Positions 49,594 through 58,266 of a stretch of DNA of 64,000 nucleotides are shown here, piece after piece. Source of the DNA: Nitrobacteraceae bacterium AZCC 2146 (GTDB lineage: Bacteria; Pseudomonadota; Alphaproteobacteria; Rhizobiales; Xanthobacteraceae); assembly GCA_036924855.1 (NCBI GenBank), contig JBAGRP010000001.1, forward strand, positions 6,746,001 to 6,810,000, read 5' to 3'. The number at the start of each line of letters is the position of its first letter. Position 1 is the first letter of the stretch. The position numbers and the translations under genes were made by a program. A model generated the notes under the pieces. The model did not search any database. It was not told the DNA's origin and saw only the letters and a list, made by a program, of their open reading frames with translations.

Positions 49594-50991
49594 TCACCGG
49601 CGTGGGTGAATCATTTGCCCAGCATCAACATGCGCATCATATTGATCCGCGGTAAGCAGGCCGAGCGCAATCGCAGCTTCGCGTGGTGTGATGTTGCGGC
49701 TCATGGCTTCTGATGTGATCTGGGCGACCTTGTCGTAACCCAGGATGGGATTGAGGGCAGTGGCGAGCAGTAGGGCATTTGCGACGTTGGCGTTCAGTTG
49801 TTCGCAATTGATGTCGACATCATGGATGAGTCTTTCAGCAAATACTCTCACGGAATCGGCGATGATGCGGATCGACTGAAGCAAATTATAGATTATGACG
49901 GGCTTCGCGACGTTTAGCTCGAAGTTCCCAGATGCACCGGCCGCCGAGATCGTGGCATGGTTGCCCATCACCTGAAATGCCGCCTGCGCCACCACTTCAG
50001 CCACGGTCGGATTGCGCTTGCCGGGCATGATCGACGACGTCAGTCCGTCATGGGGGATGACTAGCTCGCCCAAGCCGCAGCGCGGTCCAGAGCCCAGAAA
50101 TCGGATATCGTTCGCGATCTTCAGGAGCGAGACCGCGATTACATTCAACGCGCCGGACACTTCGACAAGTGTGTCGTGAGCCGCCATGCCCTCGAATTTG
50201 CTCGGGTTAGGCTTGAACGTGATCCCGCTCAGTATCGTGATCTCCTCGCAGAATGCTTTGTCGAAATCTGCGGGCGCATTGAGGCCGGTGCCAATCGCAG
50301 TCCCGCCTTGTGCCAGGACGTGAAGACGCGGCAACGTATCTGTAATCCGCGCGATGCCATTGCCGATTTGTCGCCTGAAGGCGTCGAAGGTTTGACCCAT
50401 CGTCATCGGCACCGCGTCCATAAGATGGGTCCGACCGATCTTGATCGCATCGGCAAATGAGACAGCCTTGGCTTCGAGCTCGGCTTGCAATTCCGACAAA
50501 GTCGGAAGTAACCGGTCACGCAACTCCAAAGCCGTCGCCAGGTGCATGACGGTCGGGAAGCTGTCATTCGACGATTGCGAGCAGTTGACATGGTCGTTTG
50601 GGTGGACCGGCGCCCTGGTGCCGAGCGGTTGCCCCAGGACCTCGTTGGCGCGGTTGGCGATCACTTCGTTGGCGTTCATGTTGGTCTGGGTGCCAGATCC
50701 TGTCTGCCAGATCACCAATGGAAAATGCTCATCGAATCGACCTTCATGCAGCTCCCTGGCTGCAGCCTCGATTGCATTTGCCAGCGCCTCGTCCAGTGTG
50801 CCAAGGCGACAGTTAGCCCGTGCCGCTGCGAGTTTTTGGAGGCCGAAGGCGCGGATCAGGCAGATCGGAAAATGCTCCTCGCTGACGTCAAAGACGCCAA
50901 GCGCGCGTTGCGTCTGTGCGCCCCAGTAGCGATCAGCCGGGATCTCGACGGCGCCGAAGGCGTCGTGCTCGACGCGGAATTGAAGCGGCAT
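49594..50991 (-). CDS. fumC: Class II fumarate hydratase (FumC-like)
   Basis: The fumarase/aspartase fold is clear over 465 residues: GAQTQRALGVFDVSEE, TGSGTQTNMNANEVIANRAN, HVNCSQSSNDSFPT, GRTHLMDAVPMTMGQ and the signature LTSSIMPGKRNPT. Fumarases usually read GSSIMPGKVNP; here Arg replaces Val. This is also seen in some relatives, so aspartase-like or other lyase activity is possible. It is convergent with the amidohydrolase gene, and dctA follows upstream on the same strand after 56 bp. In context it would turn fumarate from the neighbouring lyase into malate. Confidence 0.88.
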   Translation of the reverse strand: MPLQFRVEHDAFGAVEIPADRYWGAQTQRALGVFDVSEEHFPICLIRAFGLQKLAAARANCRLGTLDEALANAIEAAARELHEGRFDEHFPLVIWQTGSGTQTNMNANEVIANRANEVLGQPLGTRAPVHPNDHVNCSQSSNDSFPTVMHLATALELRDRLLPTLSELQAELEAKAVSFADAIKIGRTHLMDAVPMTMGQTFDAFRRQIGNGIARITDTLPRLHVLAQGGTAIGTGLNAPADFDKAFCEEITILSGITFKPNPSKFEGMAAHDTLVEVSGALNVIAVSLLKIANDIRFLGSGPRCGLGELVIPHDGLTSSIMPGKRNPTVAEVVAQAAFQVMGNHATISAAGASGNFELNVAKPVIIYNLLQSIRIIADSVRVFAERLIHDVDINCEQLNANVANALLLATALNPILGYDKVAQITSEAMSRNITPREAAIALGLLTADQYDAHVDAGQMIHPRR

Positions 50992-51047
50992 GAAACATAA
51001 CCTCGATTAGTGACCTGGAAGCCGAGCCTACTCTTGGTGACGACCTG

Positions 51048-52379
51048 TCAAATCGACTGCTCGAGTGCTCCGGCGCCGTTCATGGCCGTCTCGTCAAACT
51101 CACCGGCCAGCTTTGCGACAACGACCGTTGCGACTGCGTTGCCGATGACGTTGCAGGTGGAAAGCGCAATCGACAGGAAGCGATATACACCAAAGATCAG
51201 CGCCAGTCCTTCGACTGGAAGAATGCCCGAAGCCGTCACGGTTGCGGCGAAAACAACGAATGACCCGCCAGACACGGTCGCCGCGCCTTTGGATGTCAGG
51301 AGCATGATAGCAAGAATGCCGAGCTCCTGTTCCCAACTGAGTGTGACGCCGTAAGCATTGGCAAGGAAGATAACGCCCATCGACATGAACAGCGAGGTGC
51401 CGTCGAGGTTGAAGGCGTATCCCGTGGGAAGCACCAGGCCAACGGTTTGCTTCGAGGCGCCATAAGCGGGCAGTTTTTCCAAAAGGCGCGGCAGAACGCT
51501 TTCCGAGGAAGCCGTGCCGAGCATGATGAAGATTTCGTCGCGGATATATCTCAAGAGATGAAAAAGATTGATTCGGAAAAGAGCGCACACAGCGCCAAGA
51601 ACGACGACGATGAACAGAATAATGAGCACGTAGAAGGTAAGGACGAAGTAAGCCAGAGAGACCAGCACGGCTGTCCCATTCGAGCCGACGGCGTAGGCCA
51701 CGGCGCCGAAGGTGCCGATTGGCGCCAGGCTCATGATAATGTGAATGAACTCGAAGAATGCCGTCGAGATGGTGTTGAGGCCGTTCTCGATCGGAATGCG
51801 CTTCTCCGGTTTGAGCGCCATCAAGCCGAAGCCGAAAATGATCGCAATCACCAGCACCTGGAGCAACTCGCCCCGGGCGAAGGCTCCGATAAAATTGTCG
51901 GGAAAGACGTTGAGCAGGAACTGATCGAAGGTGGTGTGGGAGGATGCTGCGGTCTTCGCAGCCGCCTCGGCGGCCTTGGCCGCCGCTGCCGAGGCGGTGA
52001 CGTGACCCATGCCTTTTCCCACACCGACGAGGTTGCCGAATACGAGCCCGAGCGCGAGCGCGATCGTCGACAGGATCTCGAAATAGATCATCGCAATGAG
52101 ACCGACCTTGCCGACTCTCTTGACGTCACCGGCGGCAACGATACCGACGGCAACAGTCAGAAAAACGAGCGGCGCGACAGCGGTCTTGATCAAGCGCAGA
52201 AAGATGTCGCCGAGAATCTTGAGGGAAGTGGCGAAGTCCGGCCAAACCAACCCGACGATTATCCCCAGCACCATGCTGACCACAATCTGGAACCCGAGGT
52301 TCTTCCAAAGCGGTCTTTTGCCGGCTGTAGCCGGATGAACTTCTGCAAAATCCGGCTGCGTGGCTGCTGTCGTGGTCAT
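51048..52379 (-). CDS. dctA: C4-dicarboxylate/proton symporter DctA
   Basis: A DAACS-family transporter of 443 residues with eight helices and two re-entrant loops. It shows RLIKTAVAPLVFLTVAVGI, the Ser-rich loop in MLGTASSESVLPRLLEKL, and GYAFNLDGTSLFMSMGVIFL, with the substrate-binding region TSKGAATVSGGSFVVFAATV. The start is ATG 52379 behind GGGAGG. It takes up succinate, fumarate, malate or aspartate. Lying between fumC and an adenylosuccinate-lyase-type gene on the same strand, it may import the amino-dicarboxylate that the lyase cuts. An Ala/Lys-rich insert (TASAAAAKAAEAAAKTAA) is slightly longer than usual. Confidence 0.92.
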   Translation of the reverse strand: MTTTAATQPDFAEVHPATAGKRPLWKNLGFQIVVSMVLGIIVGLVWPDFATSLKILGDIFLRLIKTAVAPLVFLTVAVGIVAAGDVKRVGKVGLIAMIYFEILSTIALALGLVFGNLVGVGKGMGHVTASAAAAKAAEAAAKTAASSHTTFDQFLLNVFPDNFIGAFARGELLQVLVIAIIFGFGLMALKPEKRIPIENGLNTISTAFFEFIHIIMSLAPIGTFGAVAYAVGSNGTAVLVSLAYFVLTFYVLIILFIVVVLGAVCALFRINLFHLLRYIRDEIFIMLGTASSESVLPRLLEKLPAYGASKQTVGLVLPTGYAFNLDGTSLFMSMGVIFLANAYGVTLSWEQELGILAIMLLTSKGAATVSGGSFVVFAATVTASGILPVEGLALIFGVYRFLSIALSTCNVIGNAVATVVVAKLAGEFDETAMNGAGALEQSI

Positions 52380-52460
52380 CTTATGTCCTCCCGAGATACT
52401 CGATTGCTTCGAAATGTCGCTCTTTCGGCGTTTTGCGGCTTGCAATTAGTCAGTTGAAGG

Positions 52461-53825
52461 TCAGGCCGGCGGTCTCTCCGGAACTGGAAACGCAAGCATG
52501 CGGTCGACCATCTGGCCTGCAAGCCCGAGATAATTTGCGGGGTCACAATGATGGTGGATTGCTTTCAAGCCGCCGAGCGCTTCGACAATTTCCGGAATCT
52601 CGGACAGGATGTCGGCGAGCTGACCGCCGCCCTCGATCGCTTTGCGGCAGGCTTCGTAGACGACGTCATGGGCATGCTGACGCCCGAGCTTTGGAGCCGC
52701 CGCCATCATCACGGATTCCGCGACAATGAGGCCGTGCGTCAAGTCGAGATTGTCGCGCATGCGCTGCTCGTGAACCACGAGGCCGGCGAGCATGAATCTG
52801 GCGTTCGAAAGTGCGGACGCCGTCAAAAGGAAGCTTTCTGGAATCGAAATCCATTCCAGATGCCATGGGCCAGTTGCCCGCTCGAAATCGTGGATCATGC
52901 TGTCGAGAATAGCGGCGACGTGCTGGCGCACGGCTTTGGCCGCGGCGAGCATCAATTCGCTGGAGATCGGATTGCGCTTCTGCGGCATCGTCGAGGAGGC
53001 ACCCCGGCCCGGCACGAACGGCTCGGATACTTCACCAAATTCAGTGGCCGACATCATCATGACGTCGGTCGCTATCTTGCCTAGCGTTCCGGTAATGAGA
53101 CCGAGCAGCGTCACCGCTTCGGCGAGGCCATCGCGCGCAACGTGCCAGGTGATCGAAGGCTGATGGAGGCCAAGTTCTTCACAGAACAGCCTCTGCATTT
53201 CCAATCCGCCATCGCCAATCGATGCGAGTGTGCCTGCCGCACCGGCAAACTCACCGACAAGCACACGGGGAAGCGCCTGACGGACGCGCTCGATATGACG
53301 ATCAATCGAAGATAGCCAAACGGCGGCCTTGTAGCCGAAGGTAACGGGCAAGGCTTGCTGGAGGTGGGTCCGGCCAGCCATTGGCGTGTCGCGGTATTTC
53401 CGCGCCATATCAGCCAGGATATCGCGAACATCGTGAAGGTCGCGGAGCACGATCTCCAGGGCGGCCCGGATTTGCAGGACGTTGGCCGTGTCCATGATGT
53501 CCTGGGTCGTCGCGCCCCAATGGACGTACCGCCCGGCATCGCCGGCGGCTTCCGACAACTGATGGACAAGGGGCAGAATGGGATAGCCGACGATTTCGGT
53601 CTCCCGCCGCAGTTTTTCGAAGTCGATCTTGATGGTTCGCGACGCCGCATCGATTGCCTTGGCGGCCTCAGCGGGCACAACCCCGACACGGGCCTGAGCG
53701 CGGGCGAGGGCGGCTTCCGCCTCCAGGTAACGCCCGACAAGCGCTGTATCGGCGAATATCTCGCGCATTTCGGATGTACCAAACATGTCGCGAAAAAGGG
53801 CCGAATCGAAGACGGTACTGGCCAA
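52461..53825 (-). CDS. Fumarase/aspartase-superfamily lyase (carboxymuconate cycloisomerase/adenylosuccinate lyase type)
   Basis: A 454-residue lyase. The start is TTG 53825, with GGAGG 7 bases upstream; an open frame continues further, but has no signal. Conserved parts are VGYPILPLVHQLSEAAGDAG, HWGATTQDIMDTAN, the catalytic His in MAGRTHLQQALPVTFG and the signature GASSTMPQKRNPISSELM. It resembles 3-carboxymuconate cycloisomerase but has no muconate genes around it. Next to fumC and dctA it more likely eliminates fumarate from an N-substituted aspartate such as iminodisuccinate. It faces a HutC-type regulator across a 32-bp palindrome. Confidence 0.88.
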   Translation of the reverse strand: MASTVFDSALFRDMFGTSEMREIFADTALVGRYLEAEAALARAQARVGVVPAEAAKAIDAASRTIKIDFEKLRRETEIVGYPILPLVHQLSEAAGDAGRYVHWGATTQDIMDTANVLQIRAALEIVLRDLHDVRDILADMARKYRDTPMAGRTHLQQALPVTFGYKAAVWLSSIDRHIERVRQALPRVLVGEFAGAAGTLASIGDGGLEMQRLFCEELGLHQPSITWHVARDGLAEAVTLLGLITGTLGKIATDVMMMSATEFGEVSEPFVPGRGASSTMPQKRNPISSELMLAAAKAVRQHVAAILDSMIHDFERATGPWHLEWISIPESFLLTASALSNARFMLAGLVVHEQRMRDNLDLTHGLIVAESVMMAAAPKLGRQHAHDVVYEACRKAIEGGGQLADILSEIPEIVEALGGLKAIHHHCDPANYLGLAGQMVDRMLAFPVPERPPA

Positions 53826-53840
53826 GGCGGTTCCTCCGTT

Positions 53841-53872
53841 TATGTTCGTACATAATCTATTGTAGGAACATA
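53841..53872. promoter_or_regulatory. Near-perfect 32-bp palindrome between the lyase and its regulator
   Basis: TATGTTCGTACA (53841-53852) faces TGTAGGAACATA (53861-53872). The arms match at 11 of 12 positions around an 8-bp AT-rich centre. It covers the upstream edge of the lyase ribosome site and the divergent promoter region, the expected place for the GntR/HutC operator. Confidence 0.72.
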
Positions 53873-53932
53873 CTGGAAGAGTCAATATAGGTTTATGGGG
53901 TGTGATCGAGCCTCCGTTGTGACAGGGAACAT

Positions 53933-54679
53933 TTGGTGGAAACGCGTTACGCTTATGTGGCTCGAGCTCTGGCTGAAGCAATCGCCGACGGTCGTCATCC
54001 GGTAGGTGCTATTTTGCCGACCGAATTTGAGTTGGCGGAACAGTTCGCCGTGAGCAGGTCGACCGTGCGCGCCGCGCTCAGCGAACTGCAAGCGTCCGGC
54101 CTTGTCAGCCGCAAGAAAAGCGCTGGCACGCGCGTCGAGGCGTCATCGCCCTTGCGGCGGACCGAGGGATTTACCCACGCGTTAGGTTCGATCGAGGCAG
54201 TTCAGCAATTCGGCATCGAGACGGAGCGGCAGATTCAGAACGTCACCGAAATAGTTGCTGACGATGAGTTGGCTGGCACAATGGGGTGCCGAGCCGGCCG
54301 GCGCTGGCTGCGCATATCCAGTCTTCGCCTGATCCCGGGAGACGTGTCGAAAACGCCGATCTGCTGGTCCGACGTTTACATCGATGATCTCTTCGCGGCG
54401 GAAGTGAAGCGGAAGATGAAGCGCCATCAGGCGATCTTCGGCACGCTGGTGGAAGAAATATCGGGTCGTCGGATCATCGAGATCCGACAGGACATCAGGG
54501 CCGCCGGCGTTCCGCAACACCTGGCGAAGGCCTTGAAGGCAGAGCAGGGAACGCACGCTCTGGCCATCCGACGTCAGTACATCCTAAGCCCGAACGATAT
54601 GGCGGTCGTGTCCGTCAGTATTCATCCAGCAGACCGGTACAGCTATAGCACCCAGTTGATGCGACAGGGACCGTCTTGA
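53933..54679 (+). CDS. GntR-family regulator, HutC (UTRA) type
   Basis: Residues 1-75 form a winged helix (RYAYVARALAEAIADGRHPV, PTEFELAEQFAVSRSTVRAA, SGLVSRKKSAGTRVE). Residues 95-245 form a UTRA ligand-binding domain (RRWLRISSLRLIPGD, PICWSDVYIDDLF, EQGTHALAIRRQYI). The start is TTG 53933 or the adjacent GTG 53936. It is divergent from the lyase-dctA-fumC genes with the palindrome between, so it most likely represses them until an amino-dicarboxylate or a derivative binds. The length of 248 is normal. Confidence 0.9.
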   Translation: MVETRYAYVARALAEAIADGRHPVGAILPTEFELAEQFAVSRSTVRAALSELQASGLVSRKKSAGTRVEASSPLRRTEGFTHALGSIEAVQQFGIETERQIQNVTEIVADDELAGTMGCRAGRRWLRISSLRLIPGDVSKTPICWSDVYIDDLFAAEVKRKMKRHQAIFGTLVEEISGRRIIEIRQDIRAAGVPQHLAKALKAEQGTHALAIRRQYILSPNDMAVVSVSIHPADRYSYSTQLMRQGPS

Positions 54680-54698
54680 TTTCCCCCCGGATTGTTCG

Positions 54699-54902
54699 TT
54701 AGGTCTCAGGCCCGTACTCGACGAACTTCTTGTAGATCCACCGGCGCCCATCATGGCGGCGCCACACCTGCCCGCGAACGAGATGTCCCGCTATCGATCG
54801 CCGCGGAAGGACAACTCGCCAAAGGTGCCAGATCTGGGCCCAAGCTGGCCGCGGTTGCGCGCTGAAGCCTAAGCGACGGAGATGCTGTCTCTGTGAAATC
54901 AT
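54699..54902 (-). CDS. Small conserved basic protein, copy B
   Basis: This 67-residue protein (MISQRQHLRRLGFSAQPR ... RRHDGRRWIYKKFVEYGPET) is the paralogue of the gene at 17764-17964. The two share length, start context and the Trp/Arg-rich core RGQVWRRHDGRRWIY. Its ATG overlaps the stop of an upstream minus-strand frame (ATGA at 54899-54902), as in copy A. GGGAG lies upstream. The C-terminus (KKFVEYGPET) differs from copy A. I recognise no family; the basic Trp-rich pattern suggests nucleic acid or membrane contact, which is only a guess. Confidence 0.62.
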   Translation of the reverse strand: MISQRQHLRRLGFSAQPRPAWAQIWHLWRVVLPRRSIAGHLVRGQVWRRHDGRRWIYKKFVEYGPET

Positions 54903-54920
54903 TTGCGTGCTCCCGATGGC
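54699..54920. repeat. Dispersed repeat of about 200 bp, copy B
   Basis: It matches 17764-17985 in the same orientation. The match covers the small gene and about 15 bp upstream, then ends, so the two neighbourhoods are otherwise unrelated. Confidence 0.7.
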
Positions 54921-55153
54921 GAAAGGGTTCGTGCGGCTGCGTCCGGAGCGCGCCTGGCCCGCTGTTCAGTTATACGTCCTTCGTCTCGAAACCGCTGCAA
55001 CTCGTCCAGGCGCTGCTTGAATGTCGCGCTGGAGGTTCGGAGTTGTTCCAACGAGTCCTCTGAACTTGGTGATTTGCGCGAGTTCATTTGTGAAACCAGC
55101 AATGATTGGCAGTTCAAATAGCCCGACGGTCTCGCCGCGCTCCAGATGGGCAA
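54899..55153 (-). CDS. Possible small protein upstream of copy B
   Basis: A frame of 84 codons whose stop overlaps the copy B start. From an internal ATG at 55087 it reads MNSRKSPSSEDSLEQLRTSS and then a charged helix (FKQRLDELQRFRDEGRITEQ) and a basic tail. The helical middle looks protein-like, but no strong ribosome site is seen at either start. There is no equivalent upstream of copy A. Function unknown. Confidence 0.35.
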   Translation of the reverse strand: MPIWSAARPSGYLNCQSLLVSQMNSRKSPSSEDSLEQLRTSSATFKQRLDELQRFRDEGRITEQRARRAPDAAARTLSPSGARK

Positions 55154-55549
55154 TATCCGGCCGAGCTGAGGCTACCGATCTGCCGCTCCGCTGCAACGAA
55201 ACTCCGTTGTTAAGATTGATGCCCGCTGATTGGGTTAAATCTGGAACAGCAGCTTCCGTGAGCGTCGCAAATCTGCTCGAGTGAACTACCGATGCGCGAT
55301 AGTCTATGTCCGAAATCGTGCCAATGTTAGCTAGACCTTGCGGCCCGCCACGCCGAAAGCCCCATTCGAGAGCCGCTCTAATCTCAAGTGCCAGTGTAAT
55401 GCCCTCCGCGCGCCGTCGTTAGCGAGCGGCGGGAGAGGGTGCCAGAAGCAAGGCTCGTTGTTGGACGGAAAACTGTCCGGGCAAAACTGAGTTCGTAAAA
55501 TTGACGGACATGCTTGCCGAGAGAGCAGATCGATCACGGGAGATAGCGA
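55154..55549. other. Intergenic stretch, no supported gene
   Basis: Only short frames are present. The right end carries the promoter region and the GGGAGA ribosome site of the small secreted protein gene at 55550. Confidence 0.5.
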
Positions 55550-55789
55550 ATGAAAAAGTTTTTGAAATGCGCCGCAGCCTTGATCGCTCTTGTAACGACC
55601 GCAGAGCTCGTCGGGGCCAGTCTGGCCCTCGCTCGTGGCGGCGCCTCGAATATCATGAACTCGCCTGGCTATCAGCGGCGCTTGCAGGAGTCTCGGGGCT
55701 ACGTCACCAATCAATCAGGCTCAATCTTCGCGACGCAACCTGTACCTGGGCCCAACGACAATAAGTGGCGCCGTCGCCATCGGCACTGA
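55550..55789 (+). CDS. Small secreted protein, 79 residues
   Basis: ATG 55550 follows a GGGAGATAGCG ribosome site. Residues 1-28 (KKFLKCAAALIALVTTAELV ... LALA) form a Sec signal peptide, possibly with an internal Cys but no proper lipobox. The mature part is short, Gly/Ser/Asn-rich (SNIMNSPGYQRRLQESRGYV) and ends in a basic RRRHRH cluster. Such proteins are common and uncharacterised in Bradyrhizobium. It stands alone. Confidence 0.6.
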   Translation: MKKFLKCAAALIALVTTAELVGASLALARGGASNIMNSPGYQRRLQESRGYVTNQSGSIFATQPVPGPNDNKWRRRHRH

Positions 55790-56052
55790 ACCTATCGTGG
55801 CCTCGCTTGGCTGCGGTAGGTTTTGCGATCGCACCGTTTCGTTGCGCTTTCAGACGCGCGGGTAGCGCGGTGAGGGGAGCGCCGCGAGGCGCCATAGTCG
55901 CGGCAAAATTGTATGCGACGCGTATCGCCGCACTGCTGCGACCGAAACCCCGGGCGCTGCCATTTCAATGTCCCTAGGTCGGCAAGCGCTCGGGTGTAGG
56001 CGGCGGCTTTGCCATCAGTTCAAGCGTCTTCGAGACCGTCCGTCGGCCCCCA

Positions 56053-57006
56053 TCAACTGCGCGAGAGTGTATGCAAAGTAATTTCTGCAGGACAGTTCAG
56101 GCGCACCGGCAGTAAGCTTGTACCGACACCAACGGATGTATATCCAGTCATGCCCGCGTGCTTCCATGGCCCAGCGCCCATTGCTCGGGGCAGCGCTGCT
56201 TCCAGTTTTATTGGGATTCCCCCTGGGAGGCAGAGTTGGCCACCATGCGTATGCCCGCTCAGTATGAGGTCAAAGCCCTCGCTCGCCGCTTGGGCATATG
56301 TCTCCGGGGTGTGGGACAACAGAATCGAGAAGGCACCTTTTGGAATCGACGATGCGGCTTTCTTGATATCGTCAGCCCTGTAAAAGTGGGGGTCATCGAC
56401 GCCGGCCAAATAAATTTCCTGGTCGCCACGCGTAATCGTTTCGCACTCGTTGAACAACATGCGAATGCCCATCGCTTCGAGCCGTGGGGTCATGCGGATG
56501 CTGTCGTGGTTCCCGAGCACTCCGCAAATCGGTCCCCTGAGCCGCGCGCGCAGTTGTTCTACGCCATCGAGGCTTCGATCGAATGAGCCGAACGTCTTGC
56601 CGCGGTAATCGCCGGTCAGGACGCAAATGTCGTAGTCGAGATTCTCCACGATGCTTAATAAGTGCCTCATGGCGCCTTCACTGATGTCTACGTGCAGATC
56701 ACTGATGTGGAGAATGGTGAAATTCTCAAATGCATGAGGCAGGCTGGCGAAAGCGATGGCGTTCCGACGGACGACGACACGATCCGCATTGCGGCGAGCA
56801 CGGCGATACAGCCCTGCCAACGTAAGTGCACCTCTGATTATCCAAGGGGCGGTGAGCCAATTTTCGAGGTTGAAGAAGATCAGTCCTTGACCAAAAAGCT
56901 GAGCCTCGTGCTCCGTTTCGATCTTCAATCGGCGCCGCACATGCTCCACGCCAATTCTATTCATCAGTCTTTGCAAGGCCGCTCCGGTCATGGAGTTTGC
57001 TTCCAT
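56053..57006 (-). CDS. Metallophosphoesterase, YaeI-like, with a CT-repeat leader
   Basis: The calcineurin-type metal site is complete: ILHISDLHVD (first Asp, His), LTGDYRGKTFGS, VLGNHDSIR, SILLSHTPE and LILSGHTHGGQ. It resembles YaeI/YkuE-type membrane-linked phosphodiesterases. I start at ATG 57006 (MEANSMTGAALQRLMNRIGV), giving 317 residues. The frame is open upstream through a 70-bp CT repeat that would encode a Glu-Arg repeat, to ATG 57171, which lies only 5 bp after the GntR stop and lacks a ribosome site. The repeat begins 41 bp before the chosen start and could alter expression. Confidence 0.85.
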   Translation of the reverse strand: MEANSMTGAALQRLMNRIGVEHVRRRLKIETEHEAQLFGQGLIFFNLENWLTAPWIIRGALTLAGLYRRARRNADRVVVRRNAIAFASLPHAFENFTILHISDLHVDISEGAMRHLLSIVENLDYDICVLTGDYRGKTFGSFDRSLDGVEQLRARLRGPICGVLGNHDSIRMTPRLEAMGIRMLFNECETITRGDQEIYLAGVDDPHFYRADDIKKAASSIPKGAFSILLSHTPETYAQAASEGFDLILSGHTHGGQLCLPGGIPIKLEAALPRAMGAGPWKHAGMTGYTSVGVGTSLLPVRLNCPAEITLHTLSRS

Positions 57007-57045
57007 ATCAAGGGTGCGGCCCCTTATGGCGGATGCCGACGATGT

Positions 57046-57120
<75 letters not shown>

Positions 57121-57176
57121 GCCTTTCGCGACCAGCTCTCTCCTAATCCATCTTTTGAGGAGATCGTTCATCGCGG

Positions 57177-57911
57177 TTACAGTTTCAAGTCGATGCCCAG
57201 GCGCGAGAAGGAGAGGGGGCCGGCAAAATCCGGTCCGGATATCCCTTTTAACAGATGAGCGGCAGTAGATCGGATGTCTCGAGCGACAGCGTCGCTCACC
57301 AGTTTATTGTCGCGCTTGTTCAGGCCTGCCATGATTTTGGTGTGCTCGACTGCCGTCCACGGGGTGTTGGCAGAGCCCAGCGAGAAATAAAGCGTTGGGC
57401 CGCATTGCAGCCACAGTGACTCGATGAGAGGCATCAATACTTCAGACTGGGCTGCGCGGTATAGTGTGAAATGAAACCGTTGGTTGGCATCCAGCGTTTC
57501 GTGGAATGCCCTGGCCTGGATGGCCGCCACCAGTTCGCGATTGACTTGCTTGAGGGACTGGATCAGGGCCGGCGTGGCATTGTCACAGGCCCGGCGCGCG
57601 GCCATGCACTCGATGGCCTCGCGAACCGCAAACAGTTCCTGAAGCCGCGAAGATGACAGAACGGGCACGCGGACAGAACGGTTTGGCAGTTCCTCGAGGG
57701 CGTTGGCGGCAAGAAGTTGCGAAAGCGCGTCGCGCACTGGCATCGGACTCGTGCCGACCAGCGCAGCGAGTCGACGGATGCTGATCACCTGCCCCGGAAT
57801 AAACGCGCCCACCATCAGACCTCGCCGCAGTTTGGCAAGGACACCGTCCTGAACCGCCCCCCGCTTTGGACGCTCGGACGCGACCGGTTCCTGACTTTTG
57901 GCTCGTTGCAT
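57177..57911 (-). CDS. GntR-family regulator, FCD type
   Basis: A 244-residue regulator. The winged helix is at about 20-85 (VLAKLRRGLMVGAFIPGQVI, GTSPMPVRDALSQLLAANAL, NRSVRVPVLS), followed by an FCD domain (LFAVREAIECMAARRACD, QRFHFTLYRAAQSEVLMPLI, AVEHTKIMAGLNKRD). It is divergent from the enolase-superfamily operon. Two TGTGATCACA palindromes lie in the 355 bp between them, so it most likely controls that operon and itself. The metallophosphoesterase gene lies downstream. Confidence 0.9.
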   Translation of the reverse strand: MQRAKSQEPVASERPKRGAVQDGVLAKLRRGLMVGAFIPGQVISIRRLAALVGTSPMPVRDALSQLLAANALEELPNRSVRVPVLSSSRLQELFAVREAIECMAARRACDNATPALIQSLKQVNRELVAAIQARAFHETLDANQRFHFTLYRAAQSEVLMPLIESLWLQCGPTLYFSLGSANTPWTAVEHTKIMAGLNKRDNKLVSDAVARDIRSTAAHLLKGISGPDFAGPLSFSRLGIDLKL

Positions 57912-58058
57912 TCAGTACCTTGCTTCGTGCGAGACGCGTATTGCCCGCTTTCATATCTGAATACGGGATAGCAGATGGCAGGCCAACCAAATTCAAACCG
58001 CGACAATCCCGATCCACAGCATCGATCAGGCAGCACCCCTTAACAGTGAGATATCACA

Positions 58059-58068
58059 TGTGATCACA
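58059..58068. promoter_or_regulatory. Operator palindrome 1, TGTGATCACA
   Basis: A perfect 10-bp palindrome, identical to 58229-58238. It lies 148 bp upstream of the GntR start and 199 bp upstream of the plus-strand operon. Confidence 0.55.
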
Positions 58069-58228
58069 ATATTCCATGCGTCCAGACTTTTATGAACGCA
58101 ACACCCCAAGGTCAGGAGCAGACCAAGTTCATTTGAATGCTTAAATAGCGCTAAAATGCTCAATTCGATTGCGGTCTGCAGCCATTATCAGCAAACCGTG
58201 GAATGAAGAAAGATTGACAGTTTCCATC

Positions 58229-58238
58229 TGTGATCACA
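58229..58238. promoter_or_regulatory. Operator palindrome 2, TGTGATCACA
   Basis: It starts 10 bp after a TTGACA element and 29 bp before the first gene of the operon, so a bound protein would block RNA polymerase. Confidence 0.6.
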
Positions 58239-58266
58239 AAGTGTGGTCACTATTTGGAGTGTAGCC

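Larger units (their letters stand above)
57912..58266. promoter_or_regulatory. Divergent control region with two identical operators
   Basis: The region contains TGTGATCACA at 58059-58068 and again at 58229-58238. TTGACA (58214-58219), a good -35 for the plus-strand operon, lies just before the second. A related TGTGGTCAC follows the second. No gene is seen in the stretch. Confidence 0.6.
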
